Part shown: in pieces, positions 9,667-18,592 of the stretch
Layout: every line of letters starts with the position of its first letter
Position numbering within the stretch: position 1 is the stretch's first letter
From: UBA4732 sp963823075
GTDB taxonomy: Bacteria > Planctomycetota > Planctomycetia > Gemmatales > Gemmataceae
Direction: 5' to 3'
Assembly (NCBI GenBank): GCA_963823075.1
Contig: CAWGKE010000005.1
Location: forward strand, 17,746-81,745
Length of the DNA stretch: 64,000 nucleotides
The notes under the pieces: generated by a model
The model's database searches: none
The model's input: the letters and a program-made list of their open reading frames with translations, nothing else
Told to the model about the DNA's origin: nothing
Position numbers and translations under genes: made by a program

Positions 9667-11217
9667 ATGTCTCGAATGATCGCGTTCGCCCTGGCGGCGT
9701 CGGTCCTGGCCCTGCCCGCCTCCGCCGCGGAACGGAAGTTCGACCCCGAGGCCTGCGCCAAGGCGGTCGCTCCGTACCTCGACGACTCGACCTTCGCCGT
9801 CCTGCACGTCGATCTCACGGCAGTCGATGTGGACGCCCTCGCGGCGAAGGCGGCCGACGTTGGCCAAGGTGGACGCCGACGCGCTGCCGATTCCGCGAAA
9901 GGAGGCCATCGCCGCGCTGAAGAGGCTGACCGACGCTGGCGCCCACGATTTGTATGTCGTCTTCAGCCTAGCGGACGTGCCCGAACGGTCGCCGTTCGTG
10001 GTGATTCCCCTGGTGAAGGGAGACAAGGACGAGGCAGTCGCCGCGGCGATGGCGCCGTGGCAGTCTTACACCCTCAAAACTCCGGGCGGGTTGGCGCCGG
10101 GCGAATCGGCGACGGGCTGGTTTTCGCCGACGAGCAGGCCACGTTCCAGCGCCTGCGAACGCTCAAGCCGGACGCCTAGCCGGACCTGGCGAAGGCGTTC
10201 GCGGCGGCCGACGGCGGCTTGGCCCAGCTCGCGATCTTTCCGCCGAAGGACGCGGCCAAAGTCCTGGACAGCATCATGCCGACGCTGCCGGCCGAGATCG
10301 GCGGCGGGTCGAGCCAGGTGCTGTCGCACGGCTTCCGTTGGGCCGCGGTCGGCTTCGACGCGCCGAAGCTGAAACTGAACGTCACGATTCAGGCCGCCGA
10401 CGCCGACTCCGCGAAGGCCCTGCTCGACCTGCTCAAAAAGACCTACGCGGCGGTCGGCAAGAGCAAGGAGGTGCGCGAGGCCGTCCCGAATTTCGACTCG
10501 TTGACGGAGTTGTTGACGCCGAAAGTCGCCGCCGACCGGCTGACGCTGACGCTGGACGAGGAGGCGCTGACGGGTGCGATCCGGCCGCTGCTGCCGAAAG
10601 CCGAGGAGGCGTCGGGCCGGGTGCGGTCCATGAACAAGCTGCGGCAGCTGGCCCTGGCCTCCCTGAACTACATGGATGCTCACCAGACGTACCCGGCCGC
10701 CTGCAGCAGCGACAAGGACGGCAAACCGCTGCTGAGCTGGCGCGTCCACCTGCTGCCGTACCTCGGGGAGGAGAAACTCTACAAGGAGTTCCACCTGGAC
10801 GAGCCGTGGGACAGCGACCACAACAAGAAGCTGATCGCCCGGATGCCGGACGTGTTCCGCGCCCCAGCGGCCGATCCGAAGCTCGCCGCCGACGGCAAGA
10901 CGACGTACCTGGCGCCGATCGGCGACGCGACGATGTTCCCCGGCGGGCGGGGCGTGCGCATCGCGGAGGTGACGGACGGCACATCCACCACGATCCTGTT
11001 CGTGGAGGCCGATGACGATCGCGCCGTACCGTGGACGGCGCCGGACGACCTGACGTATGACCCGAAGGAGCCGACGAAGGGACTCGGCGGCCATTTCCAC
11101 GGCGGCTTCCTGGCGGCCTTCGCCGACGGCGATGCCCATTTCATCCCGTCGGCGGACAAGGATAATGTCCGTGCGCTGTTCACGCGCAACGGCGGGGAGG
11201 TGGTGAAGCTGCCATGA
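9667..11217 (+). pseudogene. DUF1559-type secreted protein, broken by two frameshifts and a TAG
   Basis: The gene starts with a signal peptide (MSRMIAFALAASVLALPASA). It changes frame near 9860 (one extra base restores ADLAKVDADALPIPRKEA) and again near 10101 (a missing C restores GRIGDGLVFADEQATF). A TAG stop at 10177-10179 follows LKPDA. Downstream the frame stays open and encodes the DUF1559 segment with LRQLALASLNYMDAHQTYPA, a pilin-like N-terminal pattern, and ends with a DGDAHFIP motif. Repaired length is about 516 residues. DUF1559 proteins are very numerous in planctomycetes and related to type II secretion pseudopilins. Three lesions in one gene make true decay more likely than error. 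Confidence 0.75.
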
Positions 11218-11690
11218 CGGCGACATGAGCGATGCTGGTTAGCCGCGACCCGGACGGGAGCGCTCTGCCCGAAGCGCTTTTCTCCGGGTCGCGGTTCAGA
11301 GGCCGTGACGAGACTCTGCGGACAAAACAAGAACCCTCAACATTTCGTAGGCCCTCCACGTTTTCGTAGTTTTTCGTTGCACGATCGAGCGTGAACTCCG
11401 TCGGTACGCGCCCTGAGCTGCTGCATCCCCTGCGGTTTGCGACTCTTCTTCCAATCAACACCCGCCTTTGTCCGAAAAGCGCGCTCTTGGGCGCCACCGG
11501 CCGGTACGATACAAATACTCCGTCCAAGCGCACCGGGGCCGCACCGACCAGCAAGCGGCTTTGGTTCCAGCTTCCCCTTTCGGCCCGGAGAACGACCGAA
11601 CGCCAACGCCGCTTCGGATGCCGTCTTTTCGCCCGCTTCACCGTCTTGCTCATGACCGTTTCTCACACGAAGCCCCTGGAGATCTGCAAC
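11218..11690. other. Intergenic region without recognisable gene
   Basis: An open frame extends upstream from the gene at 11691 to about 11391, but its codons do not look like protein (Arg/Cys-rich) and no ribosome binding site supports an early start. I see no hairpin, repeat or RNA gene in this stretch. Confidence 0.5.
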
Positions 11691-12653
11691 ATGGCTCTGC
11701 GAAACGTAGGATGGTTGATCGCCGTCCTGACCGGCGTGTCCGCCGTCGGCGTCGGCTTTGGCTGGAGCCGAATGGGCGTCCAGCCGGGGCCGCTGAGCGC
11801 GGCCGAGACGGCCGACCCGCCGAAGGCGCCGGACGACAAGGATCGAGCCGCCGACGAAGCGGCCGTCCGCGCGGCCGTGAAGGAGTTCGGCCAGGCGTTC
11901 GAGAAGGGCGACGCCAAGGCCCTGGCCGGCATGTGGACCGAGGAGGGCGAGTACGTGGCGGACGACGGCGCGACGCTCCGCGGCCGGGCCGCCATCGAAG
12001 ACGGCTATTCGCAGTTCTTCAAAAAGAACCCCGACGTGAAGCTCGACATGACCATTGAATCCGTCCACTTCGTCTCACACGACAGCGCCGTCGTCGAAGG
12101 GGCGGCGCGGAGCTACAAGAACGCCAAGGCCGGAGAACCGACATCCAGTCGCGTCAGCGCCCTTTACGCCCACGAGAACGGCCAATGGCTCATCGCGTTG
12201 CTCCGTGAGTGGCCCGATGAGGGCGCAGCCCTGCGCGACGTGGACTGGCTGATCGGCAGCTGGGAAGCCAAAAACGACAACATCGACGTTCGCACGACCT
12301 ACGAATGGGACGAAGGCAGGAGCTTTATCCGCGCCCACTTCACGATCAAGGAAAAGGACAAAGACGTCACGATGTCCGGCACACAGCTCATCGGCAAGGA
12401 CCCGCGAACCGGCCTGCTCCATTCCTGGCTTTTCGAGAGCGACGGCGCCTTCGGCGAAGCCGTCTGGAACTGGGACGGCAAGCAGTGGCGGCTGGACGCG
12501 GCCGGCGTCGAGCCGGACGGCAGCGACACGACGGCGACGAACCTGCTGACGCCGGTGGACAAGGATTCCTTCACCTGGCAATCCCTCGACCGCACGGTGG
12601 ACGGCGAGGCGGCGCCGAGCATCACGCCGGTCAAGGTGGTCCGGGTGAAGTAA
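11691..12653 (+). CDS. Secreted SnoaL/NTF2-like protein (SgcJ/EcaC family)
   Basis: This 320-residue protein has an N-terminal hydrophobic signal (MALRNVGWLIAVLTGVSAVG). An NTF2-like fold follows (AAVRAAVKEFGQAFEKGDAK, then LAGMWTEEGEYVADDGATLR) of the SgcJ/EcaC type, then a second beta-rich half from about residue 190 (DVDWLIGSWEAKNDNIDVRT). The second half looks like a lipocalin-type DUF1579 domain. The fusion is common in planctomycete secreted proteins; the ligand is unknown. The ATG at 11691 is chosen because it begins directly at the signal peptide. Confidence 0.7.
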   Translation: MALRNVGWLIAVLTGVSAVGVGFGWSRMGVQPGPLSAAETADPPKAPDDKDRAADEAAVRAAVKEFGQAFEKGDAKALAGMWTEEGEYVADDGATLRGRAAIEDGYSQFFKKNPDVKLDMTIESVHFVSHDSAVVEGAARSYKNAKAGEPTSSRVSALYAHENGQWLIALLREWPDEGAALRDVDWLIGSWEAKNDNIDVRTTYEWDEGRSFIRAHFTIKEKDKDVTMSGTQLIGKDPRTGLLHSWLFESDGAFGEAVWNWDGKQWRLDAAGVEPDGSDTTATNLLTPVDKDSFTWQSLDRTVDGEAAPSITPVKVVRVK

Positions 12654-12692
12654 CCGCGTCCCGGGGAAAACGCCTCCACAGGAGAAATGCCG

Positions 12693-14009
12693 ATGAAACG
12701 GATACGAAATCTGAGCATGATCGCACTGGGCGCCCTGTGCCTTTTCGTCGTGGACTCCGGCTCCCGCGGCCAGCGCTTCGGCGGTCGGGGCGGCGGCCAG
12801 GCGGCGGCCGTCGGCGCCCGCGGCGGCGCCGCCGTCGGCCCGTATGGCGGCGCCGGGGCTGGCGCGCGCACGACCTCGACTGTCGTCGGTCCCCGCGGCC
12901 AAACCACGGTCGGTTCCGGGCGCGGCTCGCACACCACGTCCGGCGGAGCGCAGATCGACTACGGGGCGGCGGGCCGGAAGACCACCGGGCCGGCCGGCGT
13001 GACGACCGGCCGCGGCGTCGGCGCCATCCAGATCACCGGGCCGAACGGGCAGCAGTACGCCAAGGTCGGCGCCGCGCGTGGTGCAGTGGGTACGAACGGC
13101 GCCGTCGGCCAGAAAGGGTCCATCGGCGTCGGCGCCGGCCCGAACGGGGCGGCCGCCTCGATCAACCGCGGCGGCATCGCGGTCGGCCCGAACGGCGCCG
13201 TGGTCGGCAAGTCGCACATTGGCGCCGCGACCGGGCCGGGTGGAACGGTGGTCGGCGGGTCGCGCACCGGCGTGGCCGTGGGGCCGAACGGCCTGGCGGG
13301 CTATACCGCCCGCGGCGCGGCCGTCGGACGCCGGACCACCTACGTGACGGCGGGCGCGCTCCGCGTCCAGGGCGTTTCCGTCCGCCGGAGCTTCGTCCGC
13401 TACGACTGCTTCCGCCCCACCTGGTACGTCGCCCACCCCCACGCCTGGCGGGCGGCGGCCTGGACCGCGACGGCCTTCTGGGCGGGGGCGACGTGGGGCC
13501 GACTCTCCGCCTACTGCGGCTATCCCGCGGCGCCGGTCGTCTACAACTACGGCTCCACGGTCGTCTACCAGGACAACAGCGTTTACTACAACGGCGAGCC
13601 GGTCGCCACGGCCGACGAGTACGCGCAGCAAGCGGCCGCCATCGCCGACCAGGGCCAGCAGGCCCAGCCGGGCGAGAAGGACGAATGGGTCGCGCTGGGC
13701 GTCTTCGGCATGGTCCGGGGCGACGAGACGGACGCCAATCAGATCTTCCAACTCGCCATTAACAAGGATGGGGTCCTGCGCGGCAACTACTACGACGCGC
13801 TGAGCGATTCGACGCTCCCCGTCTTCGGCTCCGTGGACAAGCGGACGCAGCGGGCCGCCTGGACGGTCGGCGACCGCAAGGAAACGGTCTACGAAACGGG
13901 CGTCGGCAACCTGACGGAAGACGAGACGACGATGCTCGTGCATTTCGGCAAGGACCGCACGCAGCAGTGGACGCTCATCCGGCTGGAACAGCCGGACGAG
14001 GGGAAATGA
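12693..14009 (+). CDS. Secreted Gly/Ala-rich repeat protein (planctomycete protocadherin-like annotation)
   Basis: The protein begins MKRIRNLSMIALGALCLFVV, a signal peptide. Residues about 25-210 are low-complexity Gly/Ala/Val with repeats such as GPNGAVVG and VGPNGLAG. A middle segment with many Tyr and Trp (FRPTWYVAHPHAW, VVYNYGSTVVY) and a C-terminal globular part (DEWVALGVFGMVRGDETDA) follow. Such proteins are often labelled protocadherin in planctomycete genomes without experimental support. The ATG at 12693 is preferred to 12687 because the AGGAG at about 12680 lies 8 nt upstream of it. It is probably an extracellular or cell-envelope protein. Confidence 0.65.
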   Translation: MKRIRNLSMIALGALCLFVVDSGSRGQRFGGRGGGQAAAVGARGGAAVGPYGGAGAGARTTSTVVGPRGQTTVGSGRGSHTTSGGAQIDYGAAGRKTTGPAGVTTGRGVGAIQITGPNGQQYAKVGAARGAVGTNGAVGQKGSIGVGAGPNGAAASINRGGIAVGPNGAVVGKSHIGAATGPGGTVVGGSRTGVAVGPNGLAGYTARGAAVGRRTTYVTAGALRVQGVSVRRSFVRYDCFRPTWYVAHPHAWRAAAWTATAFWAGATWGRLSAYCGYPAAPVVYNYGSTVVYQDNSVYYNGEPVATADEYAQQAAAIADQGQQAQPGEKDEWVALGVFGMVRGDETDANQIFQLAINKDGVLRGNYYDALSDSTLPVFGSVDKRTQRAAWTVGDRKETVYETGVGNLTEDETTMLVHFGKDRTQQWTLIRLEQPDEGK

Positions 14010-14082
14010 GGCCGCGGCGCGGAAGCCGCCCCTCGCCTCCCTCTTTCCGAGGGGGGTAGGGGCGGCGTGCAGGGGGTGAACC

Positions 14083-15003
14083 ATGAGCAGCAGGGCCGAG
14101 TCCGATACGGTTGAATTGCCCACGCCGGCCCCTCCCGGCCGGGCGCCTAGAACGACTTCGTCGCTCGTTGAAGTAGATTTAGGGGCGGCGTCGCACACCG
14201 GCAAGGTGCGGCCGAACAACGAGGACCATTACCTGGCCGCGCGCTTCGACCGAACCATGCGGACGCTGCTGACCAACCTGCCCCCCGGATGCGTCCCGGA
14301 ACGCAGCGCCGAGACCGCCTACGGCCTGCTCGTGGCCGACGGCATGGGTGGGGCCGCCGCCGGGGAGGTCGCCAGCCGCACGGCGATCACGGTCCTCGTG
14401 GACCTGGTGCTCCGCACGCCCGACTGGATCATGCGCCCCGACGAAGCGCTGATTCGAGAGGTGCTGGGGCGCATGGACCGGCGCTTCCGGCAAGTCAACC
14501 AGGCGCTGGCGGAGCAGGCGCGATCCGAGCCGGACCTGGCCGGCATGGGCACGACCCTGACGCTGGCCTGCAGCCACGGGGCAGAGCTGGTCGTCGCCCA
14601 CGTCGGCGACTCGCGCGCGTACCTCTTCCGCCAGGGGCGCCTTGTGCGACTGACGCGCGACCACACCATCGCCCAGGCGCTGGCGGATTGCGGCTCCATC
14701 CCGGCCGCGGAGGCCGCCACGCACCGCCTGCGGCACGTGCTGACCAACGTGCTCGGCGCCAAAGGGGACGCGGGCAAGCCGGACCTCAGCCACCTGCGGC
14801 TGGTGGACGGCGATCAACTTCTGCTCTGCACGGACGGGCTGACCGGGATGGCGTCGGACGCGGACATCGCGGCCGTGCTGGGGCGACCTGGCACGGCCGC
14901 CGCGGCGTGCGACGCCCTCGTCGAATTGGCTTTGGCGGGCGGCGGCAAGGACAACGTGACCGTGGCCCTGGCCCGCTACCGCATCCCGGACGGCGGAGAG
15001 TGA
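14083..15003 (+). CDS. PP2C-type protein serine/threonine phosphatase
   Basis: The 306-residue protein shows the PP2C metal-binding motifs in order: GKVRPNNEDHY, LVADGMGGAAAGEVAS, GMGTTLTLA, VAHVGDSRAYLFR, LLLCTDGLTGM and GGKDNVTVALARY. It removes phosphate from Ser/Thr residues and would counter the many kinases of this phylum. There is no transmembrane segment, so it is likely cytoplasmic. A close paralogue lies at 20588. An N-terminal tail of about 35 residues precedes the catalytic domain. Confidence 0.9.
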   Translation: MSSRAESDTVELPTPAPPGRAPRTTSSLVEVDLGAASHTGKVRPNNEDHYLAARFDRTMRTLLTNLPPGCVPERSAETAYGLLVADGMGGAAAGEVASRTAITVLVDLVLRTPDWIMRPDEALIREVLGRMDRRFRQVNQALAEQARSEPDLAGMGTTLTLACSHGAELVVAHVGDSRAYLFRQGRLVRLTRDHTIAQALADCGSIPAAEAATHRLRHVLTNVLGAKGDAGKPDLSHLRLVDGDQLLLCTDGLTGMASDADIAAVLGRPGTAAAACDALVELALAGGGKDNVTVALARYRIPDGGE

Positions 15004-15062
15004 GGCGAACCCGTGAAACGGCCGAATCATGAGCAATAATGCCGGTCACAATAGGAGAACGC

Positions 15063-15096
15063 TGTTGTGGCACGGTCTCCCGACCGTGCCGCAACA
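15063..15096. repeat. REP-like palindrome, copy A
   Basis: The arms TGTTGTGGCACGGTC and GACCGTGCCGCAACA are reverse complements except for one base, around a 4-base loop TCCC. A nearly identical palindrome lies at 17767-17799, at the other end of the sulfatase gene. It is a dispersed repeat of the REP type; function unknown. Confidence 0.8.
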
Positions 15097-15260
15097 CGGC
15101 GCCGAAGGTCTCCCACGGCGGGGGAGACTTTCGGTCGGCCCCGTGTGAAGTCCCTGGAAAGCTCGGAGAGTCTTGTGGGGGAGTTCTCGCATAGGCTCGC
15201 GGAAACGTCGGGTGCGGATCGACCACAGGATGCGTTTCGCCCCTATTGGGAGAATCCTCA

Positions 15261-17738
15261 ATGTTGCGCAACATGAGAGTCCAAATCGTGGCGGTCCTCA
15301 CGGTCGGCGCCCTGCTCGGCTGCTTGGCCGCAACAGGCGCGCTGAATCCCTGCGCCTGGGCCGATGACGCCGGTTCGGCGACCGATCAAGCCGGCCCCGA
15401 CATGCTCGACCGCACGGTCCTGCCGATTCCGGAGCCGGAGCCTGCCGCGATCACCGAAGTCGATGCCCGCAAGGTAAAACCCCCGCCGCGGTTTCAGGTG
15501 AAGGCGCCGAAAGGCGCGCCGAACGTGGTGGTCATCCTCCTCGACAACGTGGGCTTCGGCGACCTATCGACGTTCGGCGGCCCGATCCAGATGCCCACCC
15601 TGGACCGCCTCGCCAAGACCGGGCTGCGCTACAACAATTTCAAAGTCCCCCCGTTGTGTTCGCCCAGCCGCATGGCCCTGCTTACCGGCCGCAATAGCCA
15701 TAGCTGCAACTTCGGCATGATCGCGGAAATGGCCACCGCCTTCCCGGGGAACACGGGGATGCGTCCCAGCAGCATCGCGATGCTGCCCGAGATCTTGCGG
15801 CTCAACGGCTATAACACCGCCATGTTCGGCAAGTGTCACGAGCTGGGCCCTGGGAAACCAGCGTCGTCGGGCCGTTCGACCGCTGGCCGGTGCATAGCGG
15901 GTTTGAGAGGTTCTACGGCTTCCTGTCCGGCGAGGCCGACCTCTTTCATCCGGTCATGTACGACAACCTGACCCGGGTGGATCTGCCCCCCGACCCCAAT
16001 TACTACGCCAGCACCGACCTGACGGACAAGGCCATCCGCTGGGTGCATTCCCAGCATTCGTTGGCCCCCGACAAGCCCTTTTTCGTCTACTACTCCGCGA
16101 TTGGCAACCACGCCCCGTTCCAGGTTCCCGAGAAGTGGCGCGACAAGTACAAGGGCAAGTTCGACCAGGGCTGGGACCAGGTGCGGAAGGAAACGCTGGC
16201 CCGCCAGATCAAGCTGGGGGTCGTGCCCCCGGGCACGAAGCTCGCGCCCAAGCCGGAGGGGATCCAGGACTGGGACAAGCTTGACGGCCGACGAGAAGAA
16301 GGTTTTTGCCAGGTACATGGAAATCTATGCCGCCTTCGGCGAAGTGACCGACTACGAAATCGGGCGGTTCCTGGACGCGATCGACGGCATGGGTGAAATG
16401 GACAACACGCTGGTCTTCTACATCACGGGCGACAACGGCTCGGTTTTCCAGGGCGGCCCCAGCGGCGCCTTCAATGAGATGTCCGTGTTCAACGCCGTGC
16501 CAGAGCCCCTCGACATTCCGCTGAAGCACTTTGATGAAATCGGCGGCCCGAAATCCCACATTTTGTATCCCAACGGCTGGGCCTTCGCCGGCGCCACGCC
16601 CTTTGGTTGGGGCCACCAGGTGGCCTCCTACGGCGGCATCTGCCAGCCCGTGGTGGTGCATTGGCCGAAGGGCGTCAAGGAGAAGGGCGGCCTGCGTACG
16701 CAGTGGCACCACATGACGGACATTGCCCCGACGGTGTTGGAGGCGGCCGGGCTGCCCGAACCCGGGGTCGTCCACGGCGTCAGGCAGAAGCCCTTCGAGG
16801 GTGTGAGCATGCTCTACACCTTTAATGACGCCGAGGCGAAGTCGCGCCACACCACGCAATACTTCGAGATGGCAGGCAACCGAGGCATCTACCACGACGG
16901 CTGGTTCGCCACCACGGTGCATCGGCCGCCGTGGGAGAGCAAGCCGCGAGCCACGTTCGACAAGGACAAGTGGGAGCTTTACGACGTCGAGAAAGACTTC
17001 AGCTGCGCGGATGACCTTGCCGCGAAATACCCCGAAAAGGTTGAAAGGCTAAAGGGCCTCTTTCTGGAGGAGGCCGTCAAGTACAACGTGTTGCCGCTTG
17101 ACGACCGCGCCTGGGAGCGCTTCAATGCCGCGCTTGCTGGCCGTCCCGATTTGATGGCAGGTCGCACCGAGCTGACGGTCTATGAAGGAATGAAGGGGTT
17201 GGGCGAGGACGCCTTCATCAACGTCAAGAACCGCTCCTTCGTGATCACGGCCGACCTCGAGGTCCCGGAGGCCGGCGCCGAGGGGGTGGTCCTGGCCCAG
17301 GGCGGGAAAATGGGCGGCTGGAGCCTCTACGTCAAGGAGGGCAAGCCCAAGTTCGCCTACAACTGGCTCGCTCGTGAGACGTACACGATTGCCGGCCCCG
17401 CTCGCCTGCCGGCCGGGCGGGTGACGCTCCGCTTCGAGTTTGCTTACGACGGAGGCAAGCCCGGCGCGGGGGGCAAGGGTTTGATCTTCGTCAACGGTGA
17501 AAAGGTCGCCGAAGGGCGGATCGAGCACACGCACCCGAACGTGTTTGGCGCGGAAACGACGGACGTGGGCGAGAACCTCTACACGGTCGTGACCGACGAC
17601 TACAAGGAGGGCGATAACAAGTTCACCGGCAAGATTCACAAGGTGACCATCCAGCTCGGCAAATCCAACCTCAGCGAGGAGGCGCAGAGGGCTATCGAAG
17701 ACTTGAGCGTCGAGAAACTGCTGGACCTGGACAGGTAA
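15261..17738 (+). CDS. Arylsulfatase, formylglycine type, two frameshifts
   Basis: The protein starts MLRNMRVQIVAVLTVGALLG (secretion signal). It carries the sulfatase core: NVVVILLDNVGFGDLSTFGG, the modification motif CSPSR in PPLCSPSRMALLTGRN, and later GDNGSVFQGG and GWGHQVASYGG. The motif cysteine would become the formylglycine nucleophile that hydrolyses sulfate esters. The frame breaks near 15848-15850 (a missing C restores GKCHELGPWETSVVGP) and near 16281 (one extra T; removal restores WDKLTADEKKVFARYM). The repaired length is about 825 residues, with a C-terminal beta-rich extension from about residue 630 that may bind carbohydrate. Length and motifs suggest an intact enzyme with sequence errors. 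Confidence 0.85.
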
Positions 17739-17766
17739 TCGAGCCGTTGAGGAAACGGAAACAGCG

Positions 17767-17799
17767 TGTTGTGGCGCGGTCTCCTGACCGTGCCACAAC
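17767..17799. repeat. REP-like palindrome, copy B
   Basis: The arms TGTTGTGGCGCGGTC and GACCGTGCCACAAC pair around the 4-base loop TCCT, with one mismatch. It matches the palindrome at 15063-15096 at most positions. The two copies bracket the arylsulfatase gene. Confidence 0.8.
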
Positions 17800-17829
17800 G
17801 GACAACGGAGAGTAAAGAGAGGAATCGTA

Positions 17830-18546
17830 ATGCACGAACGCATGTTTTCCCGCCGCCGGCTCCTGACGTCCGCCGCGGGTCTTGGGCTGGGTCTGGCGGC
17901 GTCGTCCGTGATCCGGGCCGACGACCTGAAGGCGGCGCCGGAGGAGCCGTTTCCGAAGGACGCCAAGGAGGCGTTGCAGCGTCTCGCCGCCGGCAACAAG
18001 CGGTTCGTCGCGGGGGAGTCCATCCATCCCCGTGCGAGCAAGGAGTGGCGCCAGCGACTGACCAAGGGACAGAAGCCGTTCGCAGCGGTCCTCAGCTGCA
18101 GCGACTCGCGCGTCCCCTCCGAGCTGGTCTTCGACCAGGGGTTCGGCGACCTGTTCGTCATCCGCGTGGCCGGAAACGTCCTCGCCCCCGACGGCCTGGG
18201 CACCCTGGAGTACGCCTGGCTGCATTTGAAATTGCCGCTGGTGCTGGTGCTCGGCCACGAGGGCTGCGGGGCCGTGGCCGCCGCGCTGGAGGCCAAATTC
18301 CACCAGGCCAAGGAGCCGGAGGCGGTCGCGGCATTGGTGCATCGGATCGACCCGGCGCTGAAGGACATCGACCCCAAGCTGACGGGCGAGGCGCAGCTCC
18401 AGGCGGCGGTGGAGGCCAACGTCCGCTGGTCGATGGCGCAGCTCGCCGACAATCCCGATGCGAAAAAGGCGATGGAGGAGAAGCGGTTCGAGACGGCCGG
18501 GGCGGTGTACGATTTGGAGACGGGCGCGGTGCGTTTTCTGTCCTGA
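17830..18546 (+). CDS. Beta-class carbonic anhydrase with Tat-type signal
   Basis: The 238-residue enzyme shows the beta-carbonic anhydrase zinc and catalytic pattern CSDSRVP (residues about 93-99) and GHEGCGAV (residues about 145-152), plus the strand LFVIRVAGNVLAPDGLGTLE. It interconverts CO2 and bicarbonate. The N-terminus has a twin-arginine type leader (MHERMFSRRRLLTSAAGL), so it is likely exported folded to the periplasm. This is a periplasmic version of a usually cytoplasmic enzyme. It follows the palindrome copy B by about 30 bp. Confidence 0.9.
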   Translation: MHERMFSRRRLLTSAAGLGLGLAASSVIRADDLKAAPEEPFPKDAKEALQRLAAGNKRFVAGESIHPRASKEWRQRLTKGQKPFAAVLSCSDSRVPSELVFDQGFGDLFVIRVAGNVLAPDGLGTLEYAWLHLKLPLVLVLGHEGCGAVAAALEAKFHQAKEPEAVAALVHRIDPALKDIDPKLTGEAQLQAAVEANVRWSMAQLADNPDAKKAMEEKRFETAGAVYDLETGAVRFLS

Positions 18547-18592
18547 GTCGGGCCTTGCTTGTCCGCGTTCCCTTGACACCGAAAGGCGACCC

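Noticed and set aside
11391..11690. Upstream extension of the SnoaL-like gene
   Set aside because: The text before the signal peptide is Arg/Cys-rich and unsupported; ATG at 11691 fits the signal.
14029..14055. Terminator after the Gly/Ala-rich gene
   Set aside because: CCCCTCG/CGAGGGG can pair, but no T-run follows, so it is only a weak hairpin.
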